DNA of 64,000 bases from Actinocatenispora comari. Lineage in GTDB: Bacteria > Actinomycetota > Actinomycetes > Mycobacteriales > Micromonosporaceae. The position numbers and the translations under genes were made by a program. The notes beneath the pieces were generated by a model. That model worked only from the letters and a program-made list of their open reading frames with translations, had not been told where the DNA came from and made no database searches. Position 1 is the stretch's first letter; every line of letters starts with the position of its first letter. This document shows, one piece after another, positions 20,471-29,666 of the stretch. The stretch covers positions 34,858 to 98,857 of the forward strand of contig NZ_BOPO01000116.1 of assembly GCF_017312725.1 (NCBI RefSeq). Direction: 5' to 3'.

Positions 20471-21478
20471 ATGGCGGACACGGGCGCTCGGGTGCGGTGG
20501 CGGACGGCGATGGACACGGCGCTGTACGGCGACCGGGGGTTCTTCCGCACCGGCGCCGGGCCGGCCGGGCACTTCCGTACCAGCGCGCAGACGGTGCCGA
20601 TGGCCCGCGCGATCGGCACCCTGCTGGTACGGCTGGACGCGGCGCTCGGCCGACCGGCCCAGCTGGACGTGGTGGATGTCGGCGCCGGCGGCGGCGAGTT
20701 GCTGACCGCGCTCGCCGCCGGTGCACCCGCCGAACTGGCCGGTCGGGTCCGGTACGCGGGCGTCGACCTCGCACCGCGGCCCCGGCTGCTGCCGTCCACC
20801 GTCGGCTGGCGGCACGACCTGCCGGCACGGGTCACCGGGCTGCTGCTGGCCACCGAATGGCTCGACAACGTACCGGTGGACGTGGCCGAGGCCGGCCCGG
20901 ACGGGGTGCCGCGGCTGGTCCTGGTCGACCCGGCGACGGGCGCGGAGACGCTCGGCCCGCCGCTGACCGGCCGCGACGCCGACTGGCTCGACCGCCACTG
21001 GCCACTGACCGGGCCCGGGGCGCGCGCCGAGATCGGGCACCCGCGGGACGACGCGTGGGCCGACACCACCGCCCGGCTGGTACGGGGCGTCGCGGTCGCC
21101 GTCGACTACGGGCACCGCGCCGGCGACCGCCCGTACCCGGGCACCCTCACCGGCTACCGGGACGGCCGGCAGGTCCCGCCGGTACCGGACGGGTCGACCG
21201 ACCTGACCGCGCACGTGACGTGGGACTCCCTGCTCGCACCGGGTGACCTGCTGGTACGCCAGCGCGAGGCGCTGCGCGCGCTCGGGGTCACCGGTACCCG
21301 GCCGCCGCTCGCGGACGCGACGACCGACCCGGCCGGGTACCTGCGCGCGCTGGCGGCGGCCACGCACGCCGCCGAGGTGACCGACCCGACCGGGCTGGGC
21401 GGCCACCACTGGCTGCTGCGACCGGCCGGTATCGCCCTCGCCGCACTGGGCCTCCCCGACCCACCCCGCCCGCGGTGA
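20471..21478 (+). CDS. MidA/NDUFAF7-like SAM-dependent methyltransferase
   Basis: A 335-residue protein with SAM motif VVDVGAGGGELLTAL near residue 60 and the family stretches LLATEWLDNVPVDV, VAVDYGHRAG, GTLTGYRDGRQVPPVPDG and TDLTAHVTWDSL, which are characteristic of the MidA/DUF185 group. The eukaryotic relative methylates an arginine of complex I; the bacterial substrate is not established. ATG at 20471 gives MADTGARVRW. It diverges from the histidine kinase gene across 90 bp and is convergent with the nucleotidase gene. Confidence 0.82.
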   Translation: MADTGARVRWRTAMDTALYGDRGFFRTGAGPAGHFRTSAQTVPMARAIGTLLVRLDAALGRPAQLDVVDVGAGGGELLTALAAGAPAELAGRVRYAGVDLAPRPRLLPSTVGWRHDLPARVTGLLLATEWLDNVPVDVAEAGPDGVPRLVLVDPATGAETLGPPLTGRDADWLDRHWPLTGPGARAEIGHPRDDAWADTTARLVRGVAVAVDYGHRAGDRPYPGTLTGYRDGRQVPPVPDGSTDLTAHVTWDSLLAPGDLLVRQREALRALGVTGTRPPLADATTDPAGYLRALAAATHAAEVTDPTGLGGHHWLLRPAGIALAALGLPDPPRPR

Positions 21479-21492
21479 ACCGATCGCGGAGT

Positions 21493-21547
21493 CGGTCGAG
21501 GGATCGCGGTACGAGAGCGCGCCTTCCGTCGCACGATCCCCCGACCG
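21493..21547. terminator. Possible long-loop hairpin between convergent genes
   Basis: CGGTCGAGGGATCG (21493-21506) can pair with CGATCCCCCGACCG (21534-21547) with one mismatch and a 27-nt loop. It lies between the methyltransferase stop and the convergent nucleotidase stop. The long loop makes this a weak call. Confidence 0.4.
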
Positions 21548-21583
21548 GCGGGCGAACTCCCTGATCGACGGTACGGGGGCGGG

Positions 21584-23473
21584 TCAGCGCGGGCCGCGGA
21601 CGCCGGGCGGTTCGGGGCGCGCGTGCGGACCGGGCCGCTTCGGCGGCGTGTACGCGGGGGCGTGGTGGGCGTTGGCGGCGGTGGCACGGCCCAGTTCCGG
21701 CGGCGACACCACCTTCCGCAGCCGCAGGTACCGGACGAAGCCCTCGTGGTCGAGGCTGTGCCGCACCGCGTCGGTGTACTCGGTGAACGCCGGGTAGCCG
21801 TCGTAGGCGAGCACCGTGTACGCGTTGGTCGCGACCCGGTAGCCGCGGGCCAGGTCGAGCGGCTGCCCGTCGATCGTCACGGTCGCCGGATCGACCCGCT
21901 GCCCGACCGGCTTCGTCACGTCGTAGACGTAGCCGACCTGCCGCGACACCGCGACCGGCGCGTACTTCACGGTGCCGTCCGGTTGGGTCTGCCACTGCTG
22001 TTCCAGCCCGCGGTGGAACGCGTCGCCGGTCATCGTCACGGTCACGATCGGCGAGTCGAACCCGTACGACTTCCACGCCGCGCCGTAGGAGATCACGCCG
22101 TCCTCGCCGGATCCCTTGGCGTACGGGAGATCCGTGGTGAGCGCGCTGCGCCCCTTCGGCGGCAACACCGGCAGGAAGCCGAACTCGGCGGTGGCCCGCG
22201 GCCCGTCCTGCGCCGCGTCCCACACGATGAAGTCGGCAACGAAGTTGCCGAACGTGCTCTCCCCGTCGGGGTTCGGGGTGCGCACCAGATCGCCGGTCTG
22301 CCGCGCGATCGGCGTCGCCGACAACCGGTCCGCCGCGGCCGACCAGTAGTCGACGATGTCCTGCACCTGCGGGTCGGTCGGCACGTCCCGGGTGACCGGG
22401 TGGTTGGTGGCGGTGGTCAGCTCGCGGACGAACCGGCCGGTCGTCGGGTCGAGCTTGAGCCCGACCTCGGTGATCAGCTGGCCGTAGCAGCCGGCCTCGG
22501 TGACCGGCCGCGGCACGCCGTCCGGCCCGGGGACCATCATGTTGAACCGGCAGTGCCAGTGCCCGGTGACGATCGCGGCGATGTCCGGGTCGGCCACCGC
22601 GGCCAGGTCGAACGCCGGCCCGGTCGGGTTGGTACCGGAGTTGTAGTCGCTGCCGGCGACCCCGCCCTCGTGCATCACCACGATCAACGCGTGGACGCCC
22701 TTGCGCTTCAGCGCCGCGGCCGACCGGTTCGCCGCGGCGATCAGGTCGGTGGTGGCCAGCGTCGGCTGGTACGAGCAGTTGAAGCCGGGGCCCTCCACGC
22801 AGCCCTCGACCGTCAGGTGGATGAACCCGATCGGAATCCGCCGCCCGTGCCCGGCGTCCACGTACTCGATGTTGTACGCCGGGGCGACGAGCCGGTTCCC
22901 GTCGCGGTGCACCACGTTTCCGGTGTAGTACTTCCAGTCGGCGCCGTGGAAGCGCCGGCCGGTGGAGTCGACGAAGTCGACGAACGGCTCGTCGTACGGG
23001 TAGCGGTGGCCGTCCTGCATGTGGTGCAGCAGGAAGTCGGTGCTCTTGTCGAGCTCGTGGTTGCCGACCGAGGAGAACCGCAACCCGAGCGCGTTGAGTA
23101 CCTCGATGGTCGGCTCGTTGTTCTGCGCGTCGACGTAGTAGGGCCAGCCGGAGAAGTTGTCCCCGGACGAGCAGAGGATCGAGTTGGCGTGTCCCTGCTG
23201 GATCCGCTTCAGGTGGGTGGCAAGGTATCCGACGCCGCCGACCTGGAGCTTCACGCCACCGGCACCGGTGATGATGCCGCCGTCGGTGTCCGCCGGCGGC
23301 TGCAGGTACCCGTGCAGGTCGGTGATGTTCACCAGCTGCACGTCGACGTACCCGTTGGCGCTGGCGGGATCGGCGGCCGCGGCGGTGGACAGGGTGGTGG
23401 CGCCGACCGCGGCCGCGGCGGCGAGACCACCGCTCGCGGCGAGCACGGTACGGCGACTGATCGGGGTGGGCAT
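21584..23473 (-). CDS. Tat-exported metallophosphoesterase / 5'-nucleotidase
   Basis: A 629-residue extracellular or surface enzyme releasing phosphate from nucleotides or related esters. The N-terminus SRRTVLAASGG is a twin-arginine signal. The calcineurin-like domain shows NITDLHGYLQPP, SSGDNFSGWPYY, SVGNHELDKS and VTGHWHCRF, the metal-binding motifs of UshA-type nucleotidases. The C-terminal nucleotidase domain (STFGNFVADFIVWDAA, TMTGDAFHRGLEQQW) recognises the base. ATG at 23473 follows GGGAGAG. The proline-rich tail may span the cell wall. The phosphate-starvation system at 37-39 kb could be linked functionally, but no PHO box was seen here. Confidence 0.9.
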   Translation of the reverse strand: MPTPISRRTVLAASGGLAAAAAVGATTLSTAAAADPASANGYVDVQLVNITDLHGYLQPPADTDGGIITGAGGVKLQVGGVGYLATHLKRIQQGHANSILCSSGDNFSGWPYYVDAQNNEPTIEVLNALGLRFSSVGNHELDKSTDFLLHHMQDGHRYPYDEPFVDFVDSTGRRFHGADWKYYTGNVVHRDGNRLVAPAYNIEYVDAGHGRRIPIGFIHLTVEGCVEGPGFNCSYQPTLATTDLIAAANRSAAALKRKGVHALIVVMHEGGVAGSDYNSGTNPTGPAFDLAAVADPDIAAIVTGHWHCRFNMMVPGPDGVPRPVTEAGCYGQLITEVGLKLDPTTGRFVRELTTATNHPVTRDVPTDPQVQDIVDYWSAAADRLSATPIARQTGDLVRTPNPDGESTFGNFVADFIVWDAAQDGPRATAEFGFLPVLPPKGRSALTTDLPYAKGSGEDGVISYGAAWKSYGFDSPIVTVTMTGDAFHRGLEQQWQTQPDGTVKYAPVAVSRQVGYVYDVTKPVGQRVDPATVTIDGQPLDLARGYRVATNAYTVLAYDGYPAFTEYTDAVRHSLDHEGFVRYLRLRKVVSPPELGRATAANAHHAPAYTPPKRPGPHARPEPPGVRGPR

Positions 23474-23620
23474 GGCTCTCCCGTCGTCCCGGGACACCCG
23501 CGATCCGTGACTGTCCACAAAGGACTACGAGGGGCCGGGTCGGGGGTGGTGTGCCGGGGCGGCACACGCTCCGACCCTACGAGCGCGCGGCGACGAGCCC
23601 CATACCGTGTCGCGCTACGG

Positions 23621-23636
23621 TTTTGCCCGATGCTGC
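23621..23636. promoter_or_regulatory. Shared motif, copy 1 (candidate AraC-type site)
   Basis: TTTTGCCCGATGCTGC lies between the AraC gene 3' end and the nucleotidase start. The same 16-mer with one change occurs at 29840-29855 upstream of the sugar transport operon. It may be a binding site of the local AraC regulator or a coincidence. Confidence 0.3.
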
Positions 23637-23664
23637 CGCGGTTTCCCGCGCCCGGCGCCGATCG

Positions 23665-24540
23665 TCACACCGGCTGGTGACTGCGCACCCGGGCGCGGTA
23701 CGCGCTGGGCGACAACCCGTACCGGGCGTGGAACTGCCGGCTGAAGTAGTACGGCGAGGAGAAGCCCGCGTCCGCGGCGATCCGGCCGACGGCGCGGTCG
23801 GAGAACTCCAGCAGCGAGGCCGCCTTGCGCAGCCGCACCGCGAGCACCACGTTCACGATCGAGTCGCCGACCTCGCTGCGGAACAGGTGGGACAGCCGGG
23901 ACGCGGACAGCGACACGTCCCGGGCCAGCTCGGCCACCGTGACCGGGCGGGCCGGGTCGGCCACGATGCGGTCCAGCACCTGCTGGATCCGCGGGTCCAG
24001 CAGCTGCGCCCGGCGCTGTTCGTGCACGACCGCGGCGAGCAGCAGGATCTCCTCGATCGCGTTCAGCGCCAGCTCGGTGGCGAAGATGCCGGTCCGGCTG
24101 CGCGGCGTCTCCACCACCCGACCCTCCGGCGCGTGCACCGTCGCCTTCGTCGCGTTGCGGTGCACCCGCTCGAACGCCCCGACGGCCTCGTGCAACCGGT
24201 CGCCGGTACCGAGCCGGGTCAGGCTGAACCCGGGCGCCAGCTCCGGCAGCCGCAACCAGGAGAACCACGCGGTCCGCGGCTGGAAGTGCGCCCACCAGTA
24301 GCCCCAGGGCGGCCCGTCCGGCGCGGCCCGGTAGTGCTGCACCGCACCGGGCGCGATCACCACCAGGTCGCCCGGTTCGATCGTCACGTGCCGGCCGTCG
24401 GCCCAGTAGTCGGCACGGTTGGCGACGGTCAGGCTGACCATCCAGTTGCGGGCGCCGTTCTCCCGGTACACGGTGAAGCCCGGCGTCTCGTCGAAACGGC
24501 CGGCACACAACAGATCCGGCGCCGGAACCTCCGTGTACAC
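23665..24540 (-). CDS. AraC-family transcriptional regulator of the alpha-galactoside locus
   Basis: A 291-residue regulator. The N-terminal half is a cupin-like ligand-binding domain (TIEPGDLVVIAPGAVQHYR), the C-terminal half has two helix-turn-helices (VTVAELARDVSLSASRLSHLFR and VGRIAADAGFSSPYYFSRQF) ending in HARYGLSPSAYRAR, the classic AraC signature. GTG at 24540 follows GGGGAGGGAG and gives VYTEVPAPDLL; a GTG at 24561 is possible. It is the last gene downstream of GH36, binding protein and permeases on the same strand. I infer that it activates this sugar-uptake operon when the sugar binds. Confidence 0.88.
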   Translation of the reverse strand: MYTEVPAPDLLCAGRFDETPGFTVYRENGARNWMVSLTVANRADYWADGRHVTIEPGDLVVIAPGAVQHYRAAPDGPPWGYWWAHFQPRTAWFSWLRLPELAPGFSLTRLGTGDRLHEAVGAFERVHRNATKATVHAPEGRVVETPRSRTGIFATELALNAIEEILLLAAVVHEQRRAQLLDPRIQQVLDRIVADPARPVTVAELARDVSLSASRLSHLFRSEVGDSIVNVVLAVRLRKAASLLEFSDRAVGRIAADAGFSSPYYFSRQFHARYGLSPSAYRARVRSHQPV

Positions 24541-24628
24541 CGCCGCTCCCTCCCCCGCCACCCGCCGGCGCCGACGCGCCCGGCCACCGACACCGGCGCC
24601 CGACCGCGCTCGGCCGGTGCCGCGCCGA

Positions 24629-26410
24629 TCAGCCGACCGACAGCTCCACCAGCCCGGCGCGGGGTACCGCGATCCGGGTCAGGCCGGGCGACAACGCCGT
24701 CGCCGGCAGCGGCACCGGATCGCCGCAGTGGTCGCGCACCGCGGTCACCCGCGCACCGTTCGCCGCCGTCAGGTCGACCAGCAGTCCGTCCGAGCCGGTG
24801 GCGTTGACCAGTATCACCGTCGCGGGGTCGGTGTCGTCAACGGTGACCGGCAGCTTCGCGTACGCGGCGACGATCGTCTCGCCGTCGCCCCGGGCGCGGA
24901 CCACCGGGTACGCGAGGTCCGGTCGGGACGGTTCGATCGCCCCGACGACCAGGGTGTCCGAATGCGCGGTGTGGAACCCCAACCAGTGCGACAGCATCCG
25001 CCGGTGCTCGGCCGGCAGCTCGGACAGCTCCACCGACACCTGCGGCACACTGAACAGCGCGCACAGCAACTGTTCCGCGGCGTACACGGCGGATCCGGTG
25101 GGATTCCACAGGATCGGGTCGGAGTGCACGGTACGACCCGGCAGCAGCAACCGTACGTCGAGTGTCCGGGTCCGGTTGTCCACGATGTCCATCGGGCAGT
25201 CCGCGGCGCGGAACAGGTTGCCGTAGCGCTGCATCGCCGGCCCGGTGTAGTTCTGCCGGAACTCCAGCAGCACCGTCGAGCGGCGCCTGGTCAGCTCGGC
25301 CCGCAGCTCGGTGAGCCAGCGCGCCACCGCGCTCTCCACGTCCGGTACGTCGGTGCCGGCCCCGGCCGGCGGCGGGTCGGCGACCAGCCAGGCGTCCAGG
25401 AAGTCGAGCTTGAACCCGTCCACGTCGGTCGAGTCCAGCAGCCGGGCGCACACGTCGGTCAGGTGCGCCCGCACCTCCGGGTACCGCGGGTCGAGGATGT
25501 CGGCGTCCTGCGCGGACAGCGAGCCCAGGGTGCGGTCGGCGAACCGGGCCCGGGCCGGACTGCGCCGGCCGAGCAGCGGTGGCGCCAGCCACAGCAGGTA
25601 GCTCAGCCCGGCCGCCCGCACCCGCGCCACGTGCTCGGTCAGGTCGCCCATCTTGCCGGCCGCGACCTCCCAGTCGCCGCAGTACCAGTAGCCGCGGGAG
25701 GTGTCGTCGGTCTGCCAGCCGTCGTCGACGATCAGCGAGCCGAACCCGAGCGAGCGGGCGTCCGCCGCGGCCCGCTCGACCCGGTCCGCGGTCAGCTCCT
25801 GGTGCATCGAGTACCAGGTGCAGTAGGTCGGCGCGCGACCGGCGGGCGGTGCCGGCATCGGCGGCTCCGGCAGCAGTGCGTCCCACCACGCCGCCACGTC
25901 GGCCAGCACCGACCAGTACGCCCGCCGGCGGCGGTCGACGCGCAGCACCACCGGATCCTCGGTACCGGACAGGGCGATCCTCACCGTGCACCGGAACCGG
26001 GCCGACTCCTCCCGGACCCCCTCGCGCCGGACCTGGATCCGGTGCGAGGTCTCGGACAGCGACCAGCAGGCCACGTTGCGGTCCGCGGCGTCGACGAGCG
26101 CGCCGACGGGCGCGGACCGCAGCAGGCTCACCGACCGCCGGGACCCCCACTCCGCCGGCAGGTGCCGGCGCTGCGCGTAGTCCGGCTGCCAGTACACGGT
26201 GGCGTCGTCCACCGGTACGTCCCAGTCGAGGTCGAGGCTTCCGGCGCCCGGCGGCGCGGTCACGTGTATCTCCAGCACGTCCGGCGCGACGGTGGCGATC
26301 TTCGCCACCGGCTTGCCGGTGTCGGCCTCGACGTGCAGTCGGATCCCTTGTACGTCAAGCGAATCCACGGGTGGCGGCGCGGTGGTGAGGGTGACCGGGT
26401 CGGTCGGCAT
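24629..26410 (-). CDS. GH36-type alpha-galactosidase (cytoplasmic)
   Basis: A 593-residue glycoside hydrolase without signal peptide. An N-terminal beta-sandwich precedes the (beta/alpha)8 barrel: TYCTWYSMHQELTADRV, GFGSLIVDDGWQTD, WLAPPLLGRRSPA and the nucleophile Asp in DVDGFKLDFLDAW near residue 330. The acid/base Asp is probably in FRAADCPMDIVDN near 405. These are GH36/melibiase-like features; alternative substrates within the clan (for example raffinose-type sugars) cannot be excluded. It lies 33 bp after the solute-binding protein gene, so imported alpha-galactosides are probably hydrolysed inside the cell. Confidence 0.83.
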   Translation of the reverse strand: MPTDPVTLTTAPPPVDSLDVQGIRLHVEADTGKPVAKIATVAPDVLEIHVTAPPGAGSLDLDWDVPVDDATVYWQPDYAQRRHLPAEWGSRRSVSLLRSAPVGALVDAADRNVACWSLSETSHRIQVRREGVREESARFRCTVRIALSGTEDPVVLRVDRRRRAYWSVLADVAAWWDALLPEPPMPAPPAGRAPTYCTWYSMHQELTADRVERAAADARSLGFGSLIVDDGWQTDDTSRGYWYCGDWEVAAGKMGDLTEHVARVRAAGLSYLLWLAPPLLGRRSPARARFADRTLGSLSAQDADILDPRYPEVRAHLTDVCARLLDSTDVDGFKLDFLDAWLVADPPPAGAGTDVPDVESAVARWLTELRAELTRRRSTVLLEFRQNYTGPAMQRYGNLFRAADCPMDIVDNRTRTLDVRLLLPGRTVHSDPILWNPTGSAVYAAEQLLCALFSVPQVSVELSELPAEHRRMLSHWLGFHTAHSDTLVVGAIEPSRPDLAYPVVRARGDGETIVAAYAKLPVTVDDTDPATVILVNATGSDGLLVDLTAANGARVTAVRDHCGDPVPLPATALSPGLTRIAVPRAGLVELSVG

Positions 26411-26443
26411 GCGCGACTACCTTTGCTTGGTGGTGATCTTCCG

Positions 26444-27772
26444 TCACTTGGTGGCGATCTGCTGGTTGAGCTTGCCGACGAGGCTGCGAGCGGTCGCCGG
26501 GACCGGCTTGCCGCCCTGGAACATCGGCTGGAAGGCGTTGTCGATCGCGGTCTCGCAGGCGTTCCAGACCGGCGTCTCCGGCAGCAACGTGGTGGGGCCG
26601 GTCGCCGCCTGCTGGAACGGGCCGAAGTCCTGCCCCTTGCCCTTCCAGTAGTCGAGGTAGGACTGCCCTTCGGACTTCAGCGCCGGCCAGACGTACCCGC
26701 CCGAGCCCATGATGTGCTGCGACTCGGCCGACGCGAACCACTTGACGACCTCCCAGGCAGCCTTCTGGTTCTTGCCGGTCCTGGCCATCGCGAACGAGAG
26801 CCCGTTGACGTTGTTGGCCGCGCCCTTCGGCCCGGACGGCAGGTTGGTCACGCCGACGGTGAACTTCACCTTCGGCGCGATGAACGGCAGGATCGCGTTG
26901 ACGCAGGGGTACATGGCGACCTGACCGCGGTTGAACAGGTCCAGCGCGGAGCCGGCCGACGGCGGGAACGCCACGTGCCACTTGTTGATCAGGTCCGACT
27001 GCCACTGCAGCGCCTGGATCGCCTTCGGCTGGTCGAAGGTGAACTTCCCGAACGGCTTGTCCATGAACGTCCCGCCGTTCTGCGGGATCCAGTTCAGGTA
27101 CTGCGTCTGGTTGTGGTTCTCGGCGCAGAAACCCCACTGCTTGACGTGCTGGGGATCGAAACCGGCCTGGTCCGGGTGCTTGCCGTTCCGGTCGACGGTC
27201 AGCTTGCGTGCCAACGCGAGCAGCGTGCCCGACCCGTCCGGCGCCCAGGTGAGCTGACCGGGGTGCGGCAGCCCGGCCGCCTTGAACAGGTCCGCGTTGT
27301 ACACCATCCCCGTGATGCCGAAGTCGGCCGGCATCCCGTACAGCTTCCCCTGGTACTTGTAGGAGTCGACGACCTGCGGGTAGAACGCCGAGGTGTCCAC
27401 CGAGTCCTGCTTGATCAGGTCGGAGAGGTCGACCAGCACCCCCTGGGTGACCAGTTCCGGGAAGTACGACACGGTGTTCCAGAAGATGTCCGGCCCCTTG
27501 CCGGCGGCCACCTCGGTGGTCAGCTTCGACCAGTACTGCGGGTAGGGCAGCTGCTCGACCTTGACGGTGATGTCGGGGTGCTTCGCGTGAAAGGCCGCCG
27601 CGGACTTCTCGTAGCCGGGCTGCTGGGTCTCGTCCCAGATCCGGAACACCACGGTGCCCTTGCCGCTGCCCTGGCCGCCGCCGCTCGCGCCGCCGCCGCA
27701 GGCGGCCAGTCCCAGCGCCGCGGCACCGCCGGTCATCGCGGTGAGCACCGAGCGCCTCTGCCATCCGTGCAT
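26444..27772 (-). CDS. Sugar ABC transporter solute-binding lipoprotein
   Basis: A 442-residue binding protein of the maltose/oligosaccharide family. The signal ends with lipobox LAAC (Cys near residue 27), then a GS-rich linker and VVFRIWDETQQPGYEKS. WNTVSYFPELV, LDLFNRGQVAMYPC and KQAAWEVVKWFAS-type segments fit family 1 binding proteins. ATG at 27772 follows GAGGAG. It is membrane-anchored outside and delivers the ligand to the two permeases encoded just upstream. No ATPase gene is in the operon; a shared ATPase such as MsiK encoded elsewhere would be usual for actinobacteria. Confidence 0.93.
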   Translation of the reverse strand: MHGWQRRSVLTAMTGGAAALGLAACGGGASGGGQGSGKGTVVFRIWDETQQPGYEKSAAAFHAKHPDITVKVEQLPYPQYWSKLTTEVAAGKGPDIFWNTVSYFPELVTQGVLVDLSDLIKQDSVDTSAFYPQVVDSYKYQGKLYGMPADFGITGMVYNADLFKAAGLPHPGQLTWAPDGSGTLLALARKLTVDRNGKHPDQAGFDPQHVKQWGFCAENHNQTQYLNWIPQNGGTFMDKPFGKFTFDQPKAIQALQWQSDLINKWHVAFPPSAGSALDLFNRGQVAMYPCVNAILPFIAPKVKFTVGVTNLPSGPKGAANNVNGLSFAMARTGKNQKAAWEVVKWFASAESQHIMGSGGYVWPALKSEGQSYLDYWKGKGQDFGPFQQAATGPTTLLPETPVWNACETAIDNAFQPMFQGGKPVPATARSLVGKLNQQIATK

Positions 27773-27822
27773 GGTGCAGTCTCCTCGGGTCGTACGAACG
27801 AACGAAGATGGGTGCTGCGCGG

Positions 27823-28653
27823 TCACTTCAGGCCGGTGAGGGCGACCGAGCGCACGATGGAACGTTGGAACAGCAGGAAAACCACGATCAGCGGCACCAG
27901 CGCGACGAAACTGCCGGCCATCATGAGGTTGTAGTCGGCGCCGAGATTGCCTTGCAGCGACGCGATCCCGACCGTCACCACCCGGGTGGAGTCGGACGAG
28001 CTGATGATCAGCGGCCAGAGGAAGTTATGCCAGGAGAACACGACGGTCAGGATCGTCAGGGTGCCGAGGATCGGCTTGCTCAGCGGCAGGATCACCCGCA
28101 GCAGGATCGACATCGTGCCGGCGCCGTCGATGCGCGCCGCGTCCTCCAGATCGGCCGGCAGCGTCTGGAAGAACTGCCGCATCAGGAAGATCCCGTACGG
28201 CGAGCCGAGCACGTACGGCGCGACCAGCCCCATCCAGGTGTCCACCCAGCCGATCTGCCGCATGATCAGGTACAGCGGGATCATCGTCACCACGTTCGGC
28301 ACCATCAGCGTCGCCACGTACGCCCAGAACAGCAGTTGCCGCCCGGGGAACCGCATCCGCGCGAAGGCGTAGGCGGCGAACGTGGTGAACACCAGCTGCC
28401 CCACCGTGAGTACGACGGTGAGCAGCACCGTGTGCCACAGGTACGCGACGAACGAGACGTTCGCGATCGAGCCGTCGAACAGCGAGACGAAGTTGTCCAG
28501 CGTGCCCGGGACCGCCGGCAGCCACGGCGCCGTCGAGTTCAGTTCCGGCGCCGTCTTCAGCGACGTGAACACCACCATCAGGTACGGGAAGACCGACACG
28601 AACGCGCCGACCACCAGCACCGCGTACACCGCCACCCGCGCGGTCGCCTTCAT
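27823..28653 (-). CDS. Sugar ABC transporter permease, MalG/UgpE type
   Basis: A 276-residue inner-membrane permease with about six membrane helices. The EAA loop that contacts the ATPase is DLEDAARIDGAGTMSILLRV followed by ILPLSKP. The N-terminus (VYAVLVVGAFVSVFPYLMV) and the end (LFQRSIVRSVALTGLK) are typical. ATG at 28653 lies 11 bp after the partner permease stop. It acts with the second permease and the binding protein. Confidence 0.94.
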   Translation of the reverse strand: MKATARVAVYAVLVVGAFVSVFPYLMVVFTSLKTAPELNSTAPWLPAVPGTLDNFVSLFDGSIANVSFVAYLWHTVLLTVVLTVGQLVFTTFAAYAFARMRFPGRQLLFWAYVATLMVPNVVTMIPLYLIMRQIGWVDTWMGLVAPYVLGSPYGIFLMRQFFQTLPADLEDAARIDGAGTMSILLRVILPLSKPILGTLTILTVVFSWHNFLWPLIISSSDSTRVVTVGIASLQGNLGADYNLMMAGSFVALVPLIVVFLLFQRSIVRSVALTGLK

Positions 28654-28664
28654 CGTCGCCGCTC

Positions 28665-29666
28665 CTAGCTGTAGTCGTAGGTGGTGCGCTTGCGGAAATA
28701 GAGCACCTGGGCGAGCGTCAGCAGCAGCAACAGACCGAACAGCAGCATCGCCAGGGCCGAGGCGTACCCGTCGTCGAAGTTCTGGAACGCGGTGGCGTAG
28801 ATCTTGAAGTTGAGCACCGTGGTCGCGTCGTCCGGGCCGCCCTTGGTCATCGCGAACACCGTGTCGAACACCTGGAACGACCCGATGATGCTGGTGACCA
28901 GCACGAAGAACATGGTCGGCCGCAGCAGCGGCAGGGTGATCGCGAAGAACTGCTGCACCCGGCCGGCGCCGTCCAGCCGGGACGCCTCGTACAGGTGCTC
29001 CGGGATGCCCTGCAGACCGGCCAGGAAGAACAGCATCGTGTAGCCGGTGCCGCCCCACACACCGACCGCCGCCACCGCGGGCAGCGCCCAGGTACCGGAC
29101 GACAGCCAGGCGATCGGATCCACCCCGAACAGGCCGAGGAAGCTGTCCAGTGCGCCGTTCTGGGTGGAGAAGATCCACTTCCAGACCTCGCCCATCACCA
29201 CCGGCGTGGCCATCCACGGGATCACGAAGAACGCCCGCAGGAACCGGATCCCGCGCAACCTGGTGTTCAGCAGGATCGCGAGCAGCAGCGCCAGGACCGT
29301 CTGGGTCGGGATCGCGATCAGCACGTACAGCGCGGTCACCGCGACCGAGTGCCACACGGTGCCGTCACCGGCCATCCGCCGGTAGTTCGCCAGCCCGACG
29401 AACTCCGGCGGCGCCAGCATGCTCCACCTGAACAGGCTGACGACCGCCACGATCACCACCGGCGCCAGCAGGAACGCCAGCACTCCGAACAGGCTCGGAC
29501 CGAGGAACGCGTACGCGGTGGCCGCTTCGCGCAGCCGCCGCGCGCCACCGGCACGGCGGGACGCCCGTACCGTGCGTGCCGGTACGACCCGGTTGGTACC
29601 GGAACCGGCACCCGGCGATGCCGGAGCACCACCCGGCGCGCGAGACGTTGCCGCGGACCCTGGCAT
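28665..29666 (-). CDS. Sugar ABC transporter permease, MalF/UgpA type
   Basis: A 333-residue permease, first gene of the alpha-galactoside transport operon. Helices include AYAFLGPSLFGVLAFLLAPVV, and the EAA loop is HLYEASRLDGAGRVQQFFAI followed by TLPLLRP. The N-terminal 40 residues are Ala/Arg-rich. ATG at 29666 is used because GGAGG lies upstream; in-frame starts farther upstream have no such site. Transcribed toward the second permease, binding protein, GH36 and AraC genes. Confidence 0.93.
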   Translation of the reverse strand: MPGSAATSRAPGGAPASPGAGSGTNRVVPARTVRASRRAGGARRLREAATAYAFLGPSLFGVLAFLLAPVVIVAVVSLFRWSMLAPPEFVGLANYRRMAGDGTVWHSVAVTALYVLIAIPTQTVLALLLAILLNTRLRGIRFLRAFFVIPWMATPVVMGEVWKWIFSTQNGALDSFLGLFGVDPIAWLSSGTWALPAVAAVGVWGGTGYTMLFFLAGLQGIPEHLYEASRLDGAGRVQQFFAITLPLLRPTMFFVLVTSIIGSFQVFDTVFAMTKGGPDDATTVLNFKIYATAFQNFDDGYASALAMLLFGLLLLLTLAQVLYFRKRTTYDYS